A stretch of 64,000 nucleotides of DNA from an uncultured Eubacteriales bacterium (GTDB lineage: Bacteria > Bacillota > Clostridia > Peptostreptococcales > Anaerovoracaceae), in the NCBI GenBank assembly GCA_902796965.1, contig CADBRA010000015.1, forward strand, positions 50,286 through 114,285, read 5' to 3'. Under the pieces are notes generated by a model, which ran no database searches, had not been told where the DNA came from, and saw only the letters and a list, made by a program, of their open reading frames with translations. A program made the position numbers and the translations under genes. Shown piece after piece: positions 1-8,420 of the stretch (position 1 is its first letter; every line of letters starts with the position of its first letter).

Positions 1-1
1 T

Positions 2-187
2 GTCGGATCAGAGGATGACAGCGAAGTGTCTTGGGAAATGACTCAGGACATACACGCACAGTACTGGAACGGTGACGCATCACGTTATTATACGATACGC
101 AGCAGTGTAATGAACGGTATGCTGGACAAAACTCCGTTTATACTCCTTTCGCCGGATTATGCGCACTATACCATCAGGAAAAAATAG
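2..187 (+). CDS. C-terminal end of an unrecognised protein (5' end outside window)
   Basis: An open frame enters from the left edge and gives 61 residues ending in a TAG. The end reads roughly SPDYAHYTIRKK, is hydrophilic, has no membrane segment, and matches no family I recognise. It stops four bases before the ATG of the cupin gene, so the two are probably co-transcribed and perhaps translationally coupled. No function is offered. Continuity of the frame and its close spacing to the next gene are the only support. Confidence 0.6.
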   Translation, partial: VGSEDDSEVSWEMTQDIHAQYWNGDASRYYTIRSSVMNGMLDKTPFILLSPDYAHYTIRKK

Positions 188-191
188 GCTT

Positions 192-842
192 ATGAACGAA
201 AAAGCAGGCGAAGTTTTCTCCATAGGAAAAGACAATGCCCCGATTCCGGGATGTACAATATCAAAAAAAGTATCCGGCGGCAAGAACAGCATCATGTACT
301 TTTCTCTGGCAGAGAACACAGATATAAGCGCGGAAATATATCCTTACAGCAAATTTATTATCACTGCGGACGGAGACGTTACGGTTTACGGAGACAGCTT
401 CAGACATCAGCTTTCAGCAGGGGACTGCATACTGACTCCGACAGACATTCCTATCGGCATCAGAACATCAAAAGGTGCTGTCTATACGGAAATATGCATG
501 AGGAGGGATGATATCATGAATGACGCTGTAAAAGCAGGCACGATTTTCAGGCTGGCGGATCTTGTTCCGTATCAGGACGGCAAAATCGTAAATATGGACG
601 TCATGCATAATGAACACATGAAGTTTGTCGTGATGGCCTTTGATGAGGGCACCGGACTTGCTGAACATGCTGCGCCAGGCGAAGCACTGATTTTCGCTCT
701 CGACGGTGATGGCATAATCGGATATGAAAGAAAAGAGCATCCTGTCAAAGCCGGTGAAAATTTCCACTTCGCAAAAGGAGGCCTTCACTACGTAAAAGCT
801 GTGTCCAGATTTAAAATGGCACTTCTACTAACGCTGGAATAA
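192..842 (+). CDS. Double-cupin domain protein
   Basis: This 216-residue protein has two cupin halves. The N-terminal half (about residues 30-115) is mostly beta strand around TADGDVTVYGD and LSAGDCILTPTDIP. The C-terminal half (about 125-216) carries the clearer cupin motifs: EHAAPGEALIFALDG, with one His and one Glu of motif 1, then AGENFHFAKGGLHYVKA as motif 2. Double cupins without other domains are usually small-molecule binding or metal-binding proteins; the substrate cannot be read from the sequence. I chose the ATG at 192 because it directly follows the upstream stop and the fold begins soon after; an upstream in-frame ATG at 159 would overlap the previous gene. The Shine-Dalgarno (AGGAAAA near 177) is weak, consistent with coupling. 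A strong terminator follows. Confidence 0.8.
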   Translation: MNEKAGEVFSIGKDNAPIPGCTISKKVSGGKNSIMYFSLAENTDISAEIYPYSKFIITADGDVTVYGDSFRHQLSAGDCILTPTDIPIGIRTSKGAVYTEICMRRDDIMNDAVKAGTIFRLADLVPYQDGKIVNMDVMHNEHMKFVVMAFDEGTGLAEHAAPGEALIFALDGDGIIGYERKEHPVKAGENFHFAKGGLHYVKAVSRFKMALLLTLE

Positions 843-909
843 AAATAAAGTGATCGGATTATTCGGCAGCATATCTCCCGAACGCCCTGATCACTCTAAA
901 ATACTCTAA

Positions 910-950
910 AATACCCGGTGCTTTTTATACAAGCACCGGGTATTTTTTCT
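910..950 (+). terminator. Bidirectional terminator between the cupin gene and tsf
   Basis: Perfect 14-bp arms (AATACCCGGTGCTT at 910-923 and its complement at 931-944) surround a 7-base loop, with a T run on the plus side and an A-rich flank that gives a weaker T tract on the minus side. It sits between convergent genes and can end both the cupin transcript and rpsB-tsf. Confidence 0.9.
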
Positions 951-979
951 GAATTTTGTCACACAAGCCCTGAGCAGAC

Positions 980-1897
980 TTATTTACCCTGCATCTGCTT
1001 AGCTACTTCTTCAGCGAAGTTCTCTTCTCTCTTTTCGATTCCTTCGCCTACTTCGTAACGAACCATTCCGATAACCTGAACGTCCTTGCCGAGTTCTTTT
1101 GCCGCATTCTTTACATATTCAGCGACAGTGATTTCGCCGTCCTTTACAAACTTCTGGTCGAGCAGGCAGACTTCTTTGAGTTCCTTCTTGAGTCTTCCCT
1201 TGATCATCTTCTCGACGATGTCTGCCGGCTTGCCCTCGTTGAGTGCCTGCTGTCTGAGTATTTCAGTCTCAGATTCTATATAAGCAGCATCTACTTCATC
1301 TTCGCTTACATACTTAGGGCTCATTGAAGCCACCTGCATTGCAACGTCTCTGCCGACAGTGTTTACTTCTTCAGCTGAAGCATCTGTCTTGAGAGTTACT
1401 ATAACCGCTATAGTGCCGCCGTTGTGCTTGTAACCGATATTTACAGTGCCCGGTACAGCAATCTTCTGGAATCTGCGGATGCTGAGCTTTTCGCCGATAG
1501 TAGCGATTTTTTCAGTGAGAGCTTCCTGTACAGTGTTGTTGTCATCGAACTTGTCAGCCATGAAAGCATCCATATCAGCCGCGCTGCTTCTGAGAGCAGT
1601 TTCAGCTATCTTCTTGACGAATTCCTGGAAGTCCGGGTTCTTTGCTACGAAATCTGTTTCCGAGTTAACTTCAACGATAGATGCCTCTGAAGCATCAGCA
1701 CTGAATGCGTAATCAGCGAGACCCATAGCTGCAATGCGGTCCGCCTTCTTTACTGCCTTTGATTTGCCGTTTTCTCTCAGGACATCGATGGCCTTGTCGA
1801 TATCGCCGTCCGTCTCAGTGAGTGCTTTTTTGCAGTCCATCATGCCCGCGCCAGTCTTTTCACGGAGTTCTTTGATTAATGCTGCTGTTACTGCCAT
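980..1897 (-). CDS. tsf: Translation elongation factor Ts
   Basis: EF-Ts is the cytoplasmic nucleotide-exchange factor that regenerates EF-Tu-GTP. The 305-residue product has the N-terminal UBA-like segment (TAALIKELREKTGAGMMDCK, residues 4-23) and the diagnostic TDFVAKN motif at residues 81-87 that contacts EF-Tu, followed by the core subdomains. The frame opens with two ATGs six bases apart. I start at the second (MAVTAAL) because AGGAGG lies eight bases before it, whereas the first ATG is only two bases from that site. It follows rpsB by 35 bases in the conserved rpsB-tsf order, and a bidirectional hairpin ends the operon. Confidence 0.97.
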   Translation of the reverse strand: MAVTAALIKELREKTGAGMMDCKKALTETDGDIDKAIDVLRENGKSKAVKKADRIAAMGLADYAFSADASEASIVEVNSETDFVAKNPDFQEFVKKIAETALRSSAADMDAFMADKFDDNNTVQEALTEKIATIGEKLSIRRFQKIAVPGTVNIGYKHNGGTIAVIVTLKTDASAEEVNTVGRDVAMQVASMSPKYVSEDEVDAAYIESETEILRQQALNEGKPADIVEKMIKGRLKKELKEVCLLDQKFVKDGEITVAEYVKNAAKELGKDVQVIGMVRYEVGEGIEKREENFAEEVAKQMQGK

Positions 1898-1932
1898 TGC
1901 CATTACCTCCTTTGGGGGATATCTGTATTAAA

Positions 1933-2703
1933 TTATTCTTCTACCTTTGCTGCCTCTGCATCTTCAGCCGTTTCCTGATTCTCAGCCTCTGCATCAGCCT
2001 CAGGTTCCTCTGCGAGAGTTTCGCCCTGCTTTCCTTCTATAACAGCTTCAGCCATCTTGCCTGTAATGAGTCTTACGGCTCTGATAGCATCATCGTTTGC
2101 AGGAATAACGTAATCGACTTCGTCAGGATCGCAGTTTGTATCTACGATGCCCACAACAGGAATTCCAAGTATTCTGGCTTCTTTAACAGCAATCTTTTCC
2201 TTCTTAGGGTCAACTACGAACATAGCATCAGGCATTCCGCCCATTTCCTTGATGCCGCCAAGGAACTTCTCGAGCTTTTCCTCGAGAGCTCTGAGCTTGA
2301 GAACTTCCTTTTTAGGAAGAGCTTCGAATGTTCCGTCCTCTTCCATAGCCTTTATATCGTTCAGCTTCTTGATTCTCGTAGCGATGGTCTTGTAGTTCGT
2401 GAGCATTCCGCCGAGCCATCTCTCGTTTACATAGTACATTCCGCATCTTTCAGCTTCTTCCTTGATGGCTGCCTGAGCCTGCTTCTTTGTTCCTACAAAG
2501 AGAATCTTACCGCCTTCAGCAGCAGTCTTCATGAGGAATTCATAAGCTTCGTCGATCTTCTTCACTGTTTTCTGAAGGTCGATAATATAGATGCCGTTTC
2601 TCTCAGTGAAGATGTACGGAGCCATTTTAGGGTTCCATCTTCTCGTCTGATGACCGAAATGAACGCCTGCTTCAAGTAACTGTTTCATTGTAACTACTGA
2701 CAT
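1933..2703 (-). CDS. rpsB: 30S ribosomal protein S2
   Basis: The 256-residue product begins [19 protein letters not shown], the S2 signature, and continues with the RRWNPKM and [17 protein letters not shown] segments of the family. It ends in an acidic Glu/Ala-rich tail of about 30 residues, a common variable extension of S2. The frame is open about 40 codons further upstream, but AGGAGG seven bases before the ATG at 2703 and family alignment fix the start. S2 joins late in 30S assembly and is needed for S1 binding where S1 exists. It heads the rpsB-tsf operon behind a roughly 120-base GC-rich leader. Confidence 0.97.
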   Translation of the reverse strand: MSVVTMKQLLEAGVHFGHQTRRWNPKMAPYIFTERNGIYIIDLQKTVKKIDEAYEFLMKTAAEGGKILFVGTKKQAQAAIKEEAERCGMYYVNERWLGGMLTNYKTIATRIKKLNDIKAMEEDGTFEALPKKEVLKLRALEEKLEKFLGGIKEMGGMPDAMFVVDPKKEKIAVKEARILGIPVVGIVDTNCDPDEVDYVIPANDDAIRAVRLITGKMAEAVIEGKQGETLAEEPEADAEAENQETAEDAEAAKVEE

Positions 2704-2831
2704 GATTTTTCCTCCTGGTTTTATACCTCCGTCCCGGTCTGTCCCGCGGGCAGCCCTCCATAAATCAGCGGGCACCGTCCTGCAGGTGCGGGAACGTGTG
2801 AAATATGCATGTTTTTTCACATGCGGAGAAT

Positions 2832-2860
2832 ATTTTACATCATATTAGCATCCCGCACAA
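2832..2860 (-). promoter_or_regulatory. Probable rpsB-tsf promoter and GC-rich leader
   Basis: On the minus strand TTGTGC is followed after 17 bases by TAAAAT. The transcript would start near 2825 and carry about 120 bases before rpsB. That leader is far more GC-rich than its surroundings, contains CCCGCGGG and repeats GGACGG and TGCCCGC. Autogenous control by S2 is known in other bacteria; whether this leader mediates it is inference. Confidence 0.5.
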
Positions 2861-2870
2861 GATTTTTTTG

Positions 2871-3587
2871 TTATTTTTGCGCATCCGAACACAGAAAACT
2901 GTTTCTGCTGAAATAATCTCTGACGGATTTACGGTAAGCTCTGCTCACGGGAATTTTTTCACCTCCGTAAAGTACGAGATCGCTTCCCTCCCAGATTACG
3001 ACGTGATCGACATTCACACTTATGCTGCTGTGGCACCGCAAAAAATTAACGCCGGCAATTTCAGAAAACGAATCCATCTTTTCCGGATAATAATATTCGG
3101 CGGAAGCAGTAACAGCAGTGAGACCGTTTCTGACTTTCTTTACATAATATATATCATCCAAAAGGAGCATCTTCTTATTTCTCCCATCTGAAACCTGTAT
3201 CCTGGGAAATACGCTTCTCCCGCAGTTCCACTTCATCATCTCAGCTCTGTATATCATACGCCCGACAGTATCGGCGTCAAACGGAGCAGAAAATGCGAAA
3301 AAACTCGGTATTGAACACAAATCCAGCGATATATATTTTTTCCCGGTGCATATCGCAATAAGAATCTTAGAATTAATCCTGCAGATTGTCAGAAAGCATT
3401 CTCTGTCTTCACCGCCGGCAGTGTCAGTTATACTGCTTCCGATAACGATAATATCGAAAAGACCCGGTCTCATGCGCACAGCTTCAAGCGCCGCCCTGCT
3501 GCTCGCAACATGTGCGCAGCTAATGCCGTCAGCCAGGAAATGCTCCGGAATCTTGTCACCTTCTCCTCCGACAGTTAATATATTCAC
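2871..3587 (-). CDS. LytTR-family DNA-binding regulator with a degenerate receiver-like N-terminus
   Basis: The C-terminal 100 residues or so (MLLLDDIYYVKKVRNGLTAV through VSRAYRKSVRDYF) are a LytTR DNA-binding domain, a fold that binds tandem direct repeats upstream of target genes. The first 120 residues have receiver-like alternation (LFDIIVIGSSITD), but a Gly stands where the phospho-acceptor Asp is expected, so phosphorylation is doubtful. I start at GTG 3587, seven bases after GGAGG; an ATG six codons upstream lies ahead of that site. The product is 238 residues. No histidine kinase is adjacent. It ends 11 bases before the predicted rpsB promoter in the same direction, which may be incidental. 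Confidence 0.75.
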   Translation of the reverse strand: MNILTVGGEGDKIPEHFLADGISCAHVASSRAALEAVRMRPGLFDIIVIGSSITDTAGGEDRECFLTICRINSKILIAICTGKKYISLDLCSIPSFFAFSAPFDADTVGRMIYRAEMMKWNCGRSVFPRIQVSDGRNKKMLLLDDIYYVKKVRNGLTAVTASAEYYYPEKMDSFSEIAGVNFLRCHSSISVNVDHVVIWEGSDLVLYGGEKIPVSRAYRKSVRDYFSRNSFLCSDAQK

Positions 3588-4019
3588 AGTAGATCCTCCG
3601 AACAAAAAACAAACCGCAAAAAATAATTGATTTCAAGTGAAACAAATTGTCTCATCAATTATTGATAAAATTATATTATCCCTCTGTTTTTCATTCAATA
3701 CGGTAACAACAAATAGCATTGGTGCTTATAAACAATTAATTTTGTGACCATTTTTAATAATCTGGCCCGCATTATGCTGTACAACCTGTGCATGTGAAAT
3801 AAGACAGTATCAGCCTGCGTCAGCTCCGCTGACTGGCACGCCGCTGAGCATACCATACACGGACGTGCTCCACGACCGACTCATCAAATAAAAAATCCCT
3901 CCGGAGCGCGGCCTTATGACCCGTCTCACCGGAGAGATCTCAAATAACTATATCATTCTATTCCTTTTTCAGCCGCAATCCGAATCAGCCCCTGCCGCCT
4001 GTCATCACGGCCGACAGTT
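3588..4019. other. Intergenic region, no gene seen
   Basis: The right part (3640-3780) is AT-rich and could hold the promoter of the LytTR gene, but no good -35/-10 pair stands out. The left-over part contains one of the small TCC-triloop hairpins (3819-3833) and the queC terminator (3889-3938). I see no open frame with a ribosome binding site. Confidence 0.6.
3889..3938 (-). terminator. Terminator of the queC transcript
   Basis: Read on the minus strand, ATCTCTCCGG (3929-3938) pairs with CCGGAGGGAT (3895-3906, one bulge) and is followed by a run of T. It lies 80 bases past the queC stop. Confidence 0.7.
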
Positions 4020-4745
4020 CTATTTTTCAGAGGCAAGCGCTCTGTAGTACTCGATTGCCGGATCTGCAGCGCCATTCAGCTCAAACGCCTTTGCTCTGTC
4101 TATGCAAGTGGCGCATCTGCCGCACGGCTCATCACCGCCTTCATAGCAGCTCCACGTATATTTGTATGGAGCATCAAGCTCAAGCCCTCTGGCCACTACC
4201 TGAGCCTTTGTCATCTTGACGAACGGCGCCTCAAGGCGCAGCGCATTTCCGCTGCCGATATAAATAGCTTCGTTCATAGCCTTGTTGAACCCCTCGCTGC
4301 AGTCAGGGTAGGCGTTGCCGGCCGCGTCATCGGCGTGAATTCCGTAGTAAATCACTCCGCAGTGCCTTGACAGCGCTATGCTCGCCGCAGACGAAAGGAA
4401 CAGCCCGTTTCTGAACGGTACATAGGTGCTCACCGGGCTGCCTTTTGTTGCCTTAAGCTGTTCGCTGTAGGAAATCTCAGGGATTTTCCTGTCAGATCCC
4501 TGCAGGAGTGCACTGTCGCTGTATTGAAAGATCGGAGTCAGATCAAGCGACAGATGTTCCACACCGTAGTGTCCGGCCACTTTTTCAGAAGCTTCCACTT
4601 CTTTTTTGTGCTTCTGCCCATAATAGACGGAAAGCGCCGTCACGCCGCTGCTTCCGTATTTATCTACTGCCAGAGCCAGACATGTCGTACTGTCCAGTCC
4701 TCCGCTCAGGAGCACAAGTGCTCTGTCACCTGATTTTTCTGTCAT
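4020..4745 (-). CDS. queC: 7-cyano-7-deazaguanine synthase QueC
   Basis: QueC converts 7-carboxy-7-deazaguanine to preQ0 with ATP and ammonia, a step in making queuosine for tRNA. The 241-residue product has the PP-loop motif LLSGGLDSTTC (about 12-22) and, near the C-terminus, four cysteines (about 200, 208, 211 and 214 in SCYEGGDEPCGRCATC) that bind zinc in the family. Length is normal. AGAGGC lies seven bases before the ATG. The other queuosine genes (queD, queE, queF) are not in this window. It follows a small acidic protein by 41 bases on the same strand and is probably transcribed with it. Confidence 0.95.
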   Translation of the reverse strand: MTEKSGDRALVLLSGGLDSTTCLALAVDKYGSSGVTALSVYYGQKHKKEVEASEKVAGHYGVEHLSLDLTPIFQYSDSALLQGSDRKIPEISYSEQLKATKGSPVSTYVPFRNGLFLSSAASIALSRHCGVIYYGIHADDAAGNAYPDCSEGFNKAMNEAIYIGSGNALRLEAPFVKMTKAQVVARGLELDAPYKYTWSCYEGGDEPCGRCATCIDRAKAFELNGAADPAIEYYRALASEK

Positions 4746-4786
4746 ACATCTGCCTCTTTTCTTATCGTCTCAAACAACAATCCGAT

Positions 4787-5020
4787 TTATCTGCCCGACG
4801 GAGCGTCGCCCTTCTGTGCTTCTTCCTCGGTTCTAAGCTTCTGCGCAGTTTCAATATCCAGATATCCGTCCTTTTCGAGAGCTGCGTAATATTTCTTTTC
4901 AGCCTCTTCATCATCAAAATCCGGCAGATTATCGATGTATTTGCATCCGTCTTCCTCTGTCAGCTCAACGTATCCTTTTCCTGTATTCGGATCGACCTTA
5001 GGCTCATAGCTCTTTACCAT
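4787..5020 (-). CDS. Small acidic hypothetical protein
   Basis: This 77-residue product starts MVKSYEPKVDPNTGKGYVEL and is strongly acidic, with no cysteine pairs beyond a single Cys and no membrane segment. A good ribosome binding site (AAGGAG, seven bases before the ATG) and an upstream promoter-like sequence support it as real. I do not recognise the family. Its position just ahead of queC suggests a shared transcript, but nothing in the protein ties it to queuosine synthesis. Confidence 0.65.
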   Translation of the reverse strand: MVKSYEPKVDPNTGKGYVELTEEDGCKYIDNLPDFDDEEAEKKYYAALEKDGYLDIETAQKLRTEEEAQKGDAPSGR

Positions 5021-5076
5021 TTTATTCTCCTTTTATATGATATCGATGATAACTTATTCGTCGGTCTATAGATGAT

Positions 5077-5106
5077 ATTATACCCTTGCTTCAACGGCAC
5101 AAGCAA
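5077..5106 (-). promoter_or_regulatory. Promoter of the small acidic gene and queC
   Basis: On the minus strand TTGCTT is followed by an 18-base spacer and a perfect TATAAT, about 55 bases before the ATG at 5020. Confidence 0.55.
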
Positions 5107-5218
5107 TATTATTTGCGGCCGTACCTCATAACCGTTCAAACACACAGTTCCGCTGCACATTTCATTGTCTGCTCTTCCGCCGCATAATGAATAAAGCATG
5201 TCTCCTGTTCAGCACAAC

Positions 5219-6061
5219 TCATGCTGCGCTGTATGCGCGTTCGACATCATCTCTGAAGTCCTGCCACTTGTCAGGATGTTTAACGTAATATATCGGACAA
5301 AGCTTTCCTGTTACATCATAATGCCGTATCACATCGTCTGATGTCAGTCCGAATCTCGCGCACAAATACGCCGCCAGCTGAACGAGCGAGTTATATGTTG
5401 CCGTATTAAAGGAGCCATCATCGTTGTCATAACAGCACTCTATAGAAATGGTATCTCCATTTCTGCTGTTTGACGCGTATGCGATTTCGGCCGTAGGTAT
5501 GCACTGTACTATTTCGCCTTCCGTGCCTATGATGAAATGAGCGCTCGCCTTTGTCACGTGCGTATACTGCAGGTTCTCGAAATAATTTCTGTTATCGAGC
5601 GCCGAAGAATGCTGATTTGCTGTATAGTGAACTACAATTCCGTTTACTTTATCGAGAGGAATGCCCGGACGTGAGTATGAATTTACTGTCAGCAGTTCGA
5701 CGTCTATCGGCGGTTTATCCGCACTAACAGCCCGGCCCGGCCTCTGATGCAGGAAAACAGTTATGGAAATCGCCAGAACGAGCAGCAGCGCTATTATGAG
5801 CTTCGTCTTTCCGCTGAGCGCAGGCAGTCCAGTTCTATCTGCCGGCCGCCCGCTTTGCGCAGCGCCTCTGTCATGTGTCAGCGGAGCTGTCGATTCGAAT
5901 CTTTTGTAATTTCCTGTTCTGTACTTATGTGTATTTCCGGCACTTTTATGATTATATCCGGTGCTGCTCCCTCTTCCGCCGGTGATGCCATTGTGTGACC
6001 GTGCACTTCTCCCGCAAATGCTGTTTTCTTCTTTCCGATCTTTCCCCTTTAAAAATCTCAT
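5219..6061 (-). CDS. Membrane-anchored N-acetylmuramoyl-L-alanine amidase (Amidase_2)
   Basis: The 280-residue product has a basic, low-complexity cytoplasmic N-terminus (1-86), a single membrane segment (about 87-104, LIIALLLVLAISITVFL) and an extracellular Amidase_2/PGRP-type domain (about 125-275). The zinc ligands of the family are visible as His145 (VVHYTAN), His247 (RHYDVTG) and Cys255 (KLCP). Such enzymes cut the bond between N-acetylmuramic acid and L-alanine in peptidoglycan. No separate wall-binding repeats are present. A TATAAT lies on the minus strand at 6085-6090, but its -35 is poor. The ribosome binding site (AAAGGGG) is moderate. Confidence 0.85.
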   Translation of the reverse strand: MRFLKGKDRKEENSICGRSARSHNGITGGRGSSTGYNHKSAGNTHKYRTGNYKRFESTAPLTHDRGAAQSGRPADRTGLPALSGKTKLIIALLLVLAISITVFLHQRPGRAVSADKPPIDVELLTVNSYSRPGIPLDKVNGIVVHYTANQHSSALDNRNYFENLQYTHVTKASAHFIIGTEGEIVQCIPTAEIAYASNSRNGDTISIECCYDNDDGSFNTATYNSLVQLAAYLCARFGLTSDDVIRHYDVTGKLCPIYYVKHPDKWQDFRDDVERAYSAA

Positions 6062-6274
6062 CTCAATAACCCCTTTGACATTAAATTATATCCATCTTTT
6101 CTTAACAGAATATAAATTTCTGCAATTTGAATGCACATCTGCGCAGTATTGCAGGACACACTGAGATGCTATTAGCATAATCGGCCCGGACGTTAATCAC
6201 AGCATATGTTGTCCTGTCTGTTCAATATCTGCTTTAATCCCAGCGGGAGAAACTGTATTCTCAGCAAGACACAC

Positions 6275-6313
6275 AAAAAGCCGTCTTTCGCAGGAAAATG
6301 CGAAAAACGGCTT
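6275..6313 (-). terminator. Terminator of tRNA-Arg
   Basis: On the minus strand, just after the tRNA, AAGCCGT and the adjacent TTTCGCA pair with TGCGAAA and ACGGCTT, followed by TTTTT. Confidence 0.85.
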
Positions 6314-6320
6314 GTAAAGC

Positions 6321-6397
6321 TGGTACGCCCGGGGCGATTCGAACGCCTGACCTTCGGAATCGGAATCCGACACTCTATCCAGCTGAGCTACGGGCGC
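6321..6397 (-). tRNA. tRNA-Arg, anticodon CCG
   Basis: The 77-base gene folds as a standard cloverleaf with acceptor GCGCCCG/CGGGCGT, D-arm GCTC...GAGT, anticodon stem TCGGA/TCCGA with loop TTCCGAT, T-arm with TTCGAAT, discriminator A and an encoded CCA. The anticodon CCG reads the CGG arginine codon. Confidence 0.95.
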
Positions 6398-6409
6398 ATG
6401 ACTGAATGG

Positions 6410-6438
6410 ATTATATCAGATGAAACGATTTTTTTCAA
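6410..6438 (-). promoter_or_regulatory. tRNA-Arg promoter
   Basis: Near-consensus on the minus strand: TTGAAA, a 17-base spacer, TATAAT, with the -10 ending 13 bases before the tRNA 5' end. Confidence 0.85.
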
Positions 6439-6678
6439 TCACACATGATGCAGAGCCTACGTCCGCTCCGCGGACAAAAATAACACTGTCCCAAGCTGCG
6501 CGCCACACCGCAGCTCATTGACCGACAGGTATTCGCAAGGCACAGAAGTTCAACAGCCGCAAAGAGCCAAACACCCTCATGCACAGCCGTTCACGCTTCT
6601 GTCCGAACCAAGAACCGGATATCAGATAAGCATGCACAGGCTGCCGCATACTTCTGCCTGCCCCGCCACCTGTGCTGA
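6439..6678. other. Intergenic region without a gene
   Basis: This stretch is richer in GC than its neighbours. It contains the perfect small hairpin GTCCGC-TCC-GCGGAC at 6461-6475, directly followed by five A. No open frame with a ribosome binding site was seen on either strand. Confidence 0.5.
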
Positions 6679-6707
6679 TTGAAATGAATATGGAAAAAAT
6701 ATATAAT
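6679..6707 (+). promoter_or_regulatory. Promoter of the endonuclease gene
   Basis: TTGAAA, a 17-base spacer and TATAAT form a near-consensus housekeeping promoter. The transcript would have an unusually long leader of about 120 bases that includes a CTGTCC...GGACAG inverted repeat (near 6790-6820) overlapping the possible start codons. Confidence 0.75.
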
Positions 6708-6836
6708 TATCTAGTAGTTAAAAATTGCATTAAGCAATTAGATATTGTTCAAAGTTCAGAGTTTTTCAGTGTTTAATGAAAGGATAAGGCTGTCCGACCA
6801 TGGTCCAGAGTAGTGGACAGACAGCTGGTATCGATT

Positions 6837-7871
6837 ATGAAAAACAGCAGCAGTAGAAGAGGAGCTGTTCTATTTGTCCTGCTTCTCACATTATGCATGA
6901 TATTTACATCATGCGGATCAGAACTCACATCTTCTGTCAGCGGTGCGGCCGGCAAATCATCTTCAGGCACACAGACAGAGCAGTCATCGGATTCAGGCGG
7001 CAGCACCCAGACTCAGTCTGCCGGAAATTCTTCGTTTTCCATTTCAGACATACCCGCATACAGCGGAGACCCGTACGTCGCAATTGCTGACAACGTCCCA
7101 GATTTTTCCTCTGCAGACCTTACAGCACAGTCATATGAACATTACAGCGATCTCGATTCGCTCGGCCGCTGCGGCGTCTGCACAGCATCTGTAGGACAGG
7201 ATCTTATGCCTACTGAAAAGCGCGGAAGCATAGGCATGGTAAAGCCCACCGGATGGCATACAGTTAAATATGATTTTGTCGACGGAAAATATCTGTACAA
7301 CAGATGCCACCTGATCGGCTATCAGCTGACGGCAGAAAACGCCAACGAAAAAAACCTGATAACCGGAACGCGATATCTTAACGTCGATGGAATGCTTCCG
7401 TTTGAAAACATGGTGGCAGACTACGTAAAAGAAACAGGAAATCACGTTCTCTACAGAGTTACTCCCGTATTTACCGGCAGCAACCTCGTTGCCGACGGGG
7501 TTCACATGGAGGCTGAATCCGTTGAAGACAGCGGATCAGGCGTTATGTTCAATGTTTTCTGTTACAATGTCCAGCCTGGTGTCACGATCGACTATGCAAC
7601 AGGTGAAAGCCATCTGTCAGGCGATTCAGCAGATAATTCAGGAACCACTTCCGCGGCAGGCACTGCTGCATCATCCCAATCAGGAGCTGGCAGCAAGTCG
7701 GCGCAGTCTGCCGTTCAGGAGTATGTCATCAATACAAACACAATGAAATTTCATCATCCTGACTGCAGCGCAGTAAGCCGCATGAATAATTCGAATAAGC
7801 AGACAGTTACAGAATCACGAGATCAGCTGATCTCAGAGGGATATGAGCCGTGCGGTCTGTGCAAACCATAA
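6837..7871 (+). CDS. Lipoprotein DNA/RNA non-specific endonuclease
   Basis: The 344-residue product has a lipoprotein-type signal (FVLLLTLCMIFTSCG, Cys26), a Ser/Gly/Gln-rich linker, and a beta-beta-alpha-metal nuclease domain at about 75-250. The catalytic segment reads YNRCHLIGYQLTAENANEKN with the presumed general base His158 in RCH, a variant of the DRGH motif seen in secreted streptococcal-type nucleases. Residues about 295-344 form a small Cys/His domain (FHHPDCSAV ... EPCGLCKP) often found at the end of such Firmicute proteins. The family digests DNA and RNA outside the cell, and a role in nutrient scavenging or DNA uptake is inference. I start at ATG 6837; a GTG at 6813 would add eight residues, and neither has a clear Shine-Dalgarno. 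Confidence 0.85.
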   Translation: MKNSSSRRGAVLFVLLLTLCMIFTSCGSELTSSVSGAAGKSSSGTQTEQSSDSGGSTQTQSAGNSSFSISDIPAYSGDPYVAIADNVPDFSSADLTAQSYEHYSDLDSLGRCGVCTASVGQDLMPTEKRGSIGMVKPTGWHTVKYDFVDGKYLYNRCHLIGYQLTAENANEKNLITGTRYLNVDGMLPFENMVADYVKETGNHVLYRVTPVFTGSNLVADGVHMEAESVEDSGSGVMFNVFCYNVQPGVTIDYATGESHLSGDSADNSGTTSAAGTAASSQSGAGSKSAQSAVQEYVINTNTMKFHHPDCSAVSRMNNSNKQTVTESRDQLISEGYEPCGLCKP

Positions 7872-8032
7872 CCGCAGTCAGTTACACTGCGGCACATTGT
7901 TACTGAGAATATCTGTTTAAAAATACGACAATACCAGCAGACAGGCCATCGAAATGACCGGCCGGCTATATGCGATCAATACTGCATTACAGCAATATAA
8001 ATTTATAACTATTGAAGAAAGGAAAGAAAAAG

Positions 8033-8278
8033 ATGAGATGTCAGAACTGCGGGAGCGGAGATCTCCACGAAACTAAAGTAAGCATTCCTGTAAATACGCC
8101 GAGAGGCCGCCTCATTATCGGAGAGGTCCCAGCCGTAAAATGTTCAAAGTGCGGCAAGGAATTCATGTCCGTGATGACAAAGAGCCGTCTCAACGACATT
8201 TTCAAAGAATGGGAACAGTCAGGCGCCCCCGCCGACCAGATCATTAAATACTCACTGCTCAAAAAACATTTGTCGTAA
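8033..8278 (+). CDS. YgiT-type zinc finger protein (MqsA N-terminal-like), no HTH
   Basis: The 81-residue product starts MRCQNCGSGDL and has two CxxC pairs (CQNC at 3-6 and CSKC at about 38-41), matching the YgiT/MqsA-type zinc domain. The antitoxin MqsA carries a C-terminal HTH after this domain, but here only about 40 residues follow (FKEWEQSGAPADQIIKYSLL), too short for that domain. No MqsR-like toxin or other partner lies beside it. AAAGGAAAG about eight bases before the ATG at 8033 sets the start. It is best called an orphan zinc finger protein of unknown role. Confidence 0.75.
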   Translation: MRCQNCGSGDLHETKVSIPVNTPRGRLIIGEVPAVKCSKCGKEFMSVMTKSRLNDIFKEWEQSGAPADQIIKYSLLKKHLS

Positions 8279-8379
8279 TCTTTATGACAGCTGACGGCAG
8301 GAAAAATAACGGGGTTCCTGTCCGGCAGTGCTTGACGCGATCGGCCCTCTGATTACAAAGGCCGGACCGCCGCCGTCAA

Positions 8380-8408
8380 TTGACACGGCATGGATTTCAT
8401 GCGATAAT
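8380..8408 (+). promoter_or_regulatory. Promoter of the cobalamin-riboswitch operon
   Basis: A perfect TTGACA, 17-base spacer and GATAAT lie just upstream of the riboswitch, placing the transcript start near 8415. Confidence 0.85.
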
Positions 8409-8420
8409 TTTTCATAAGTG

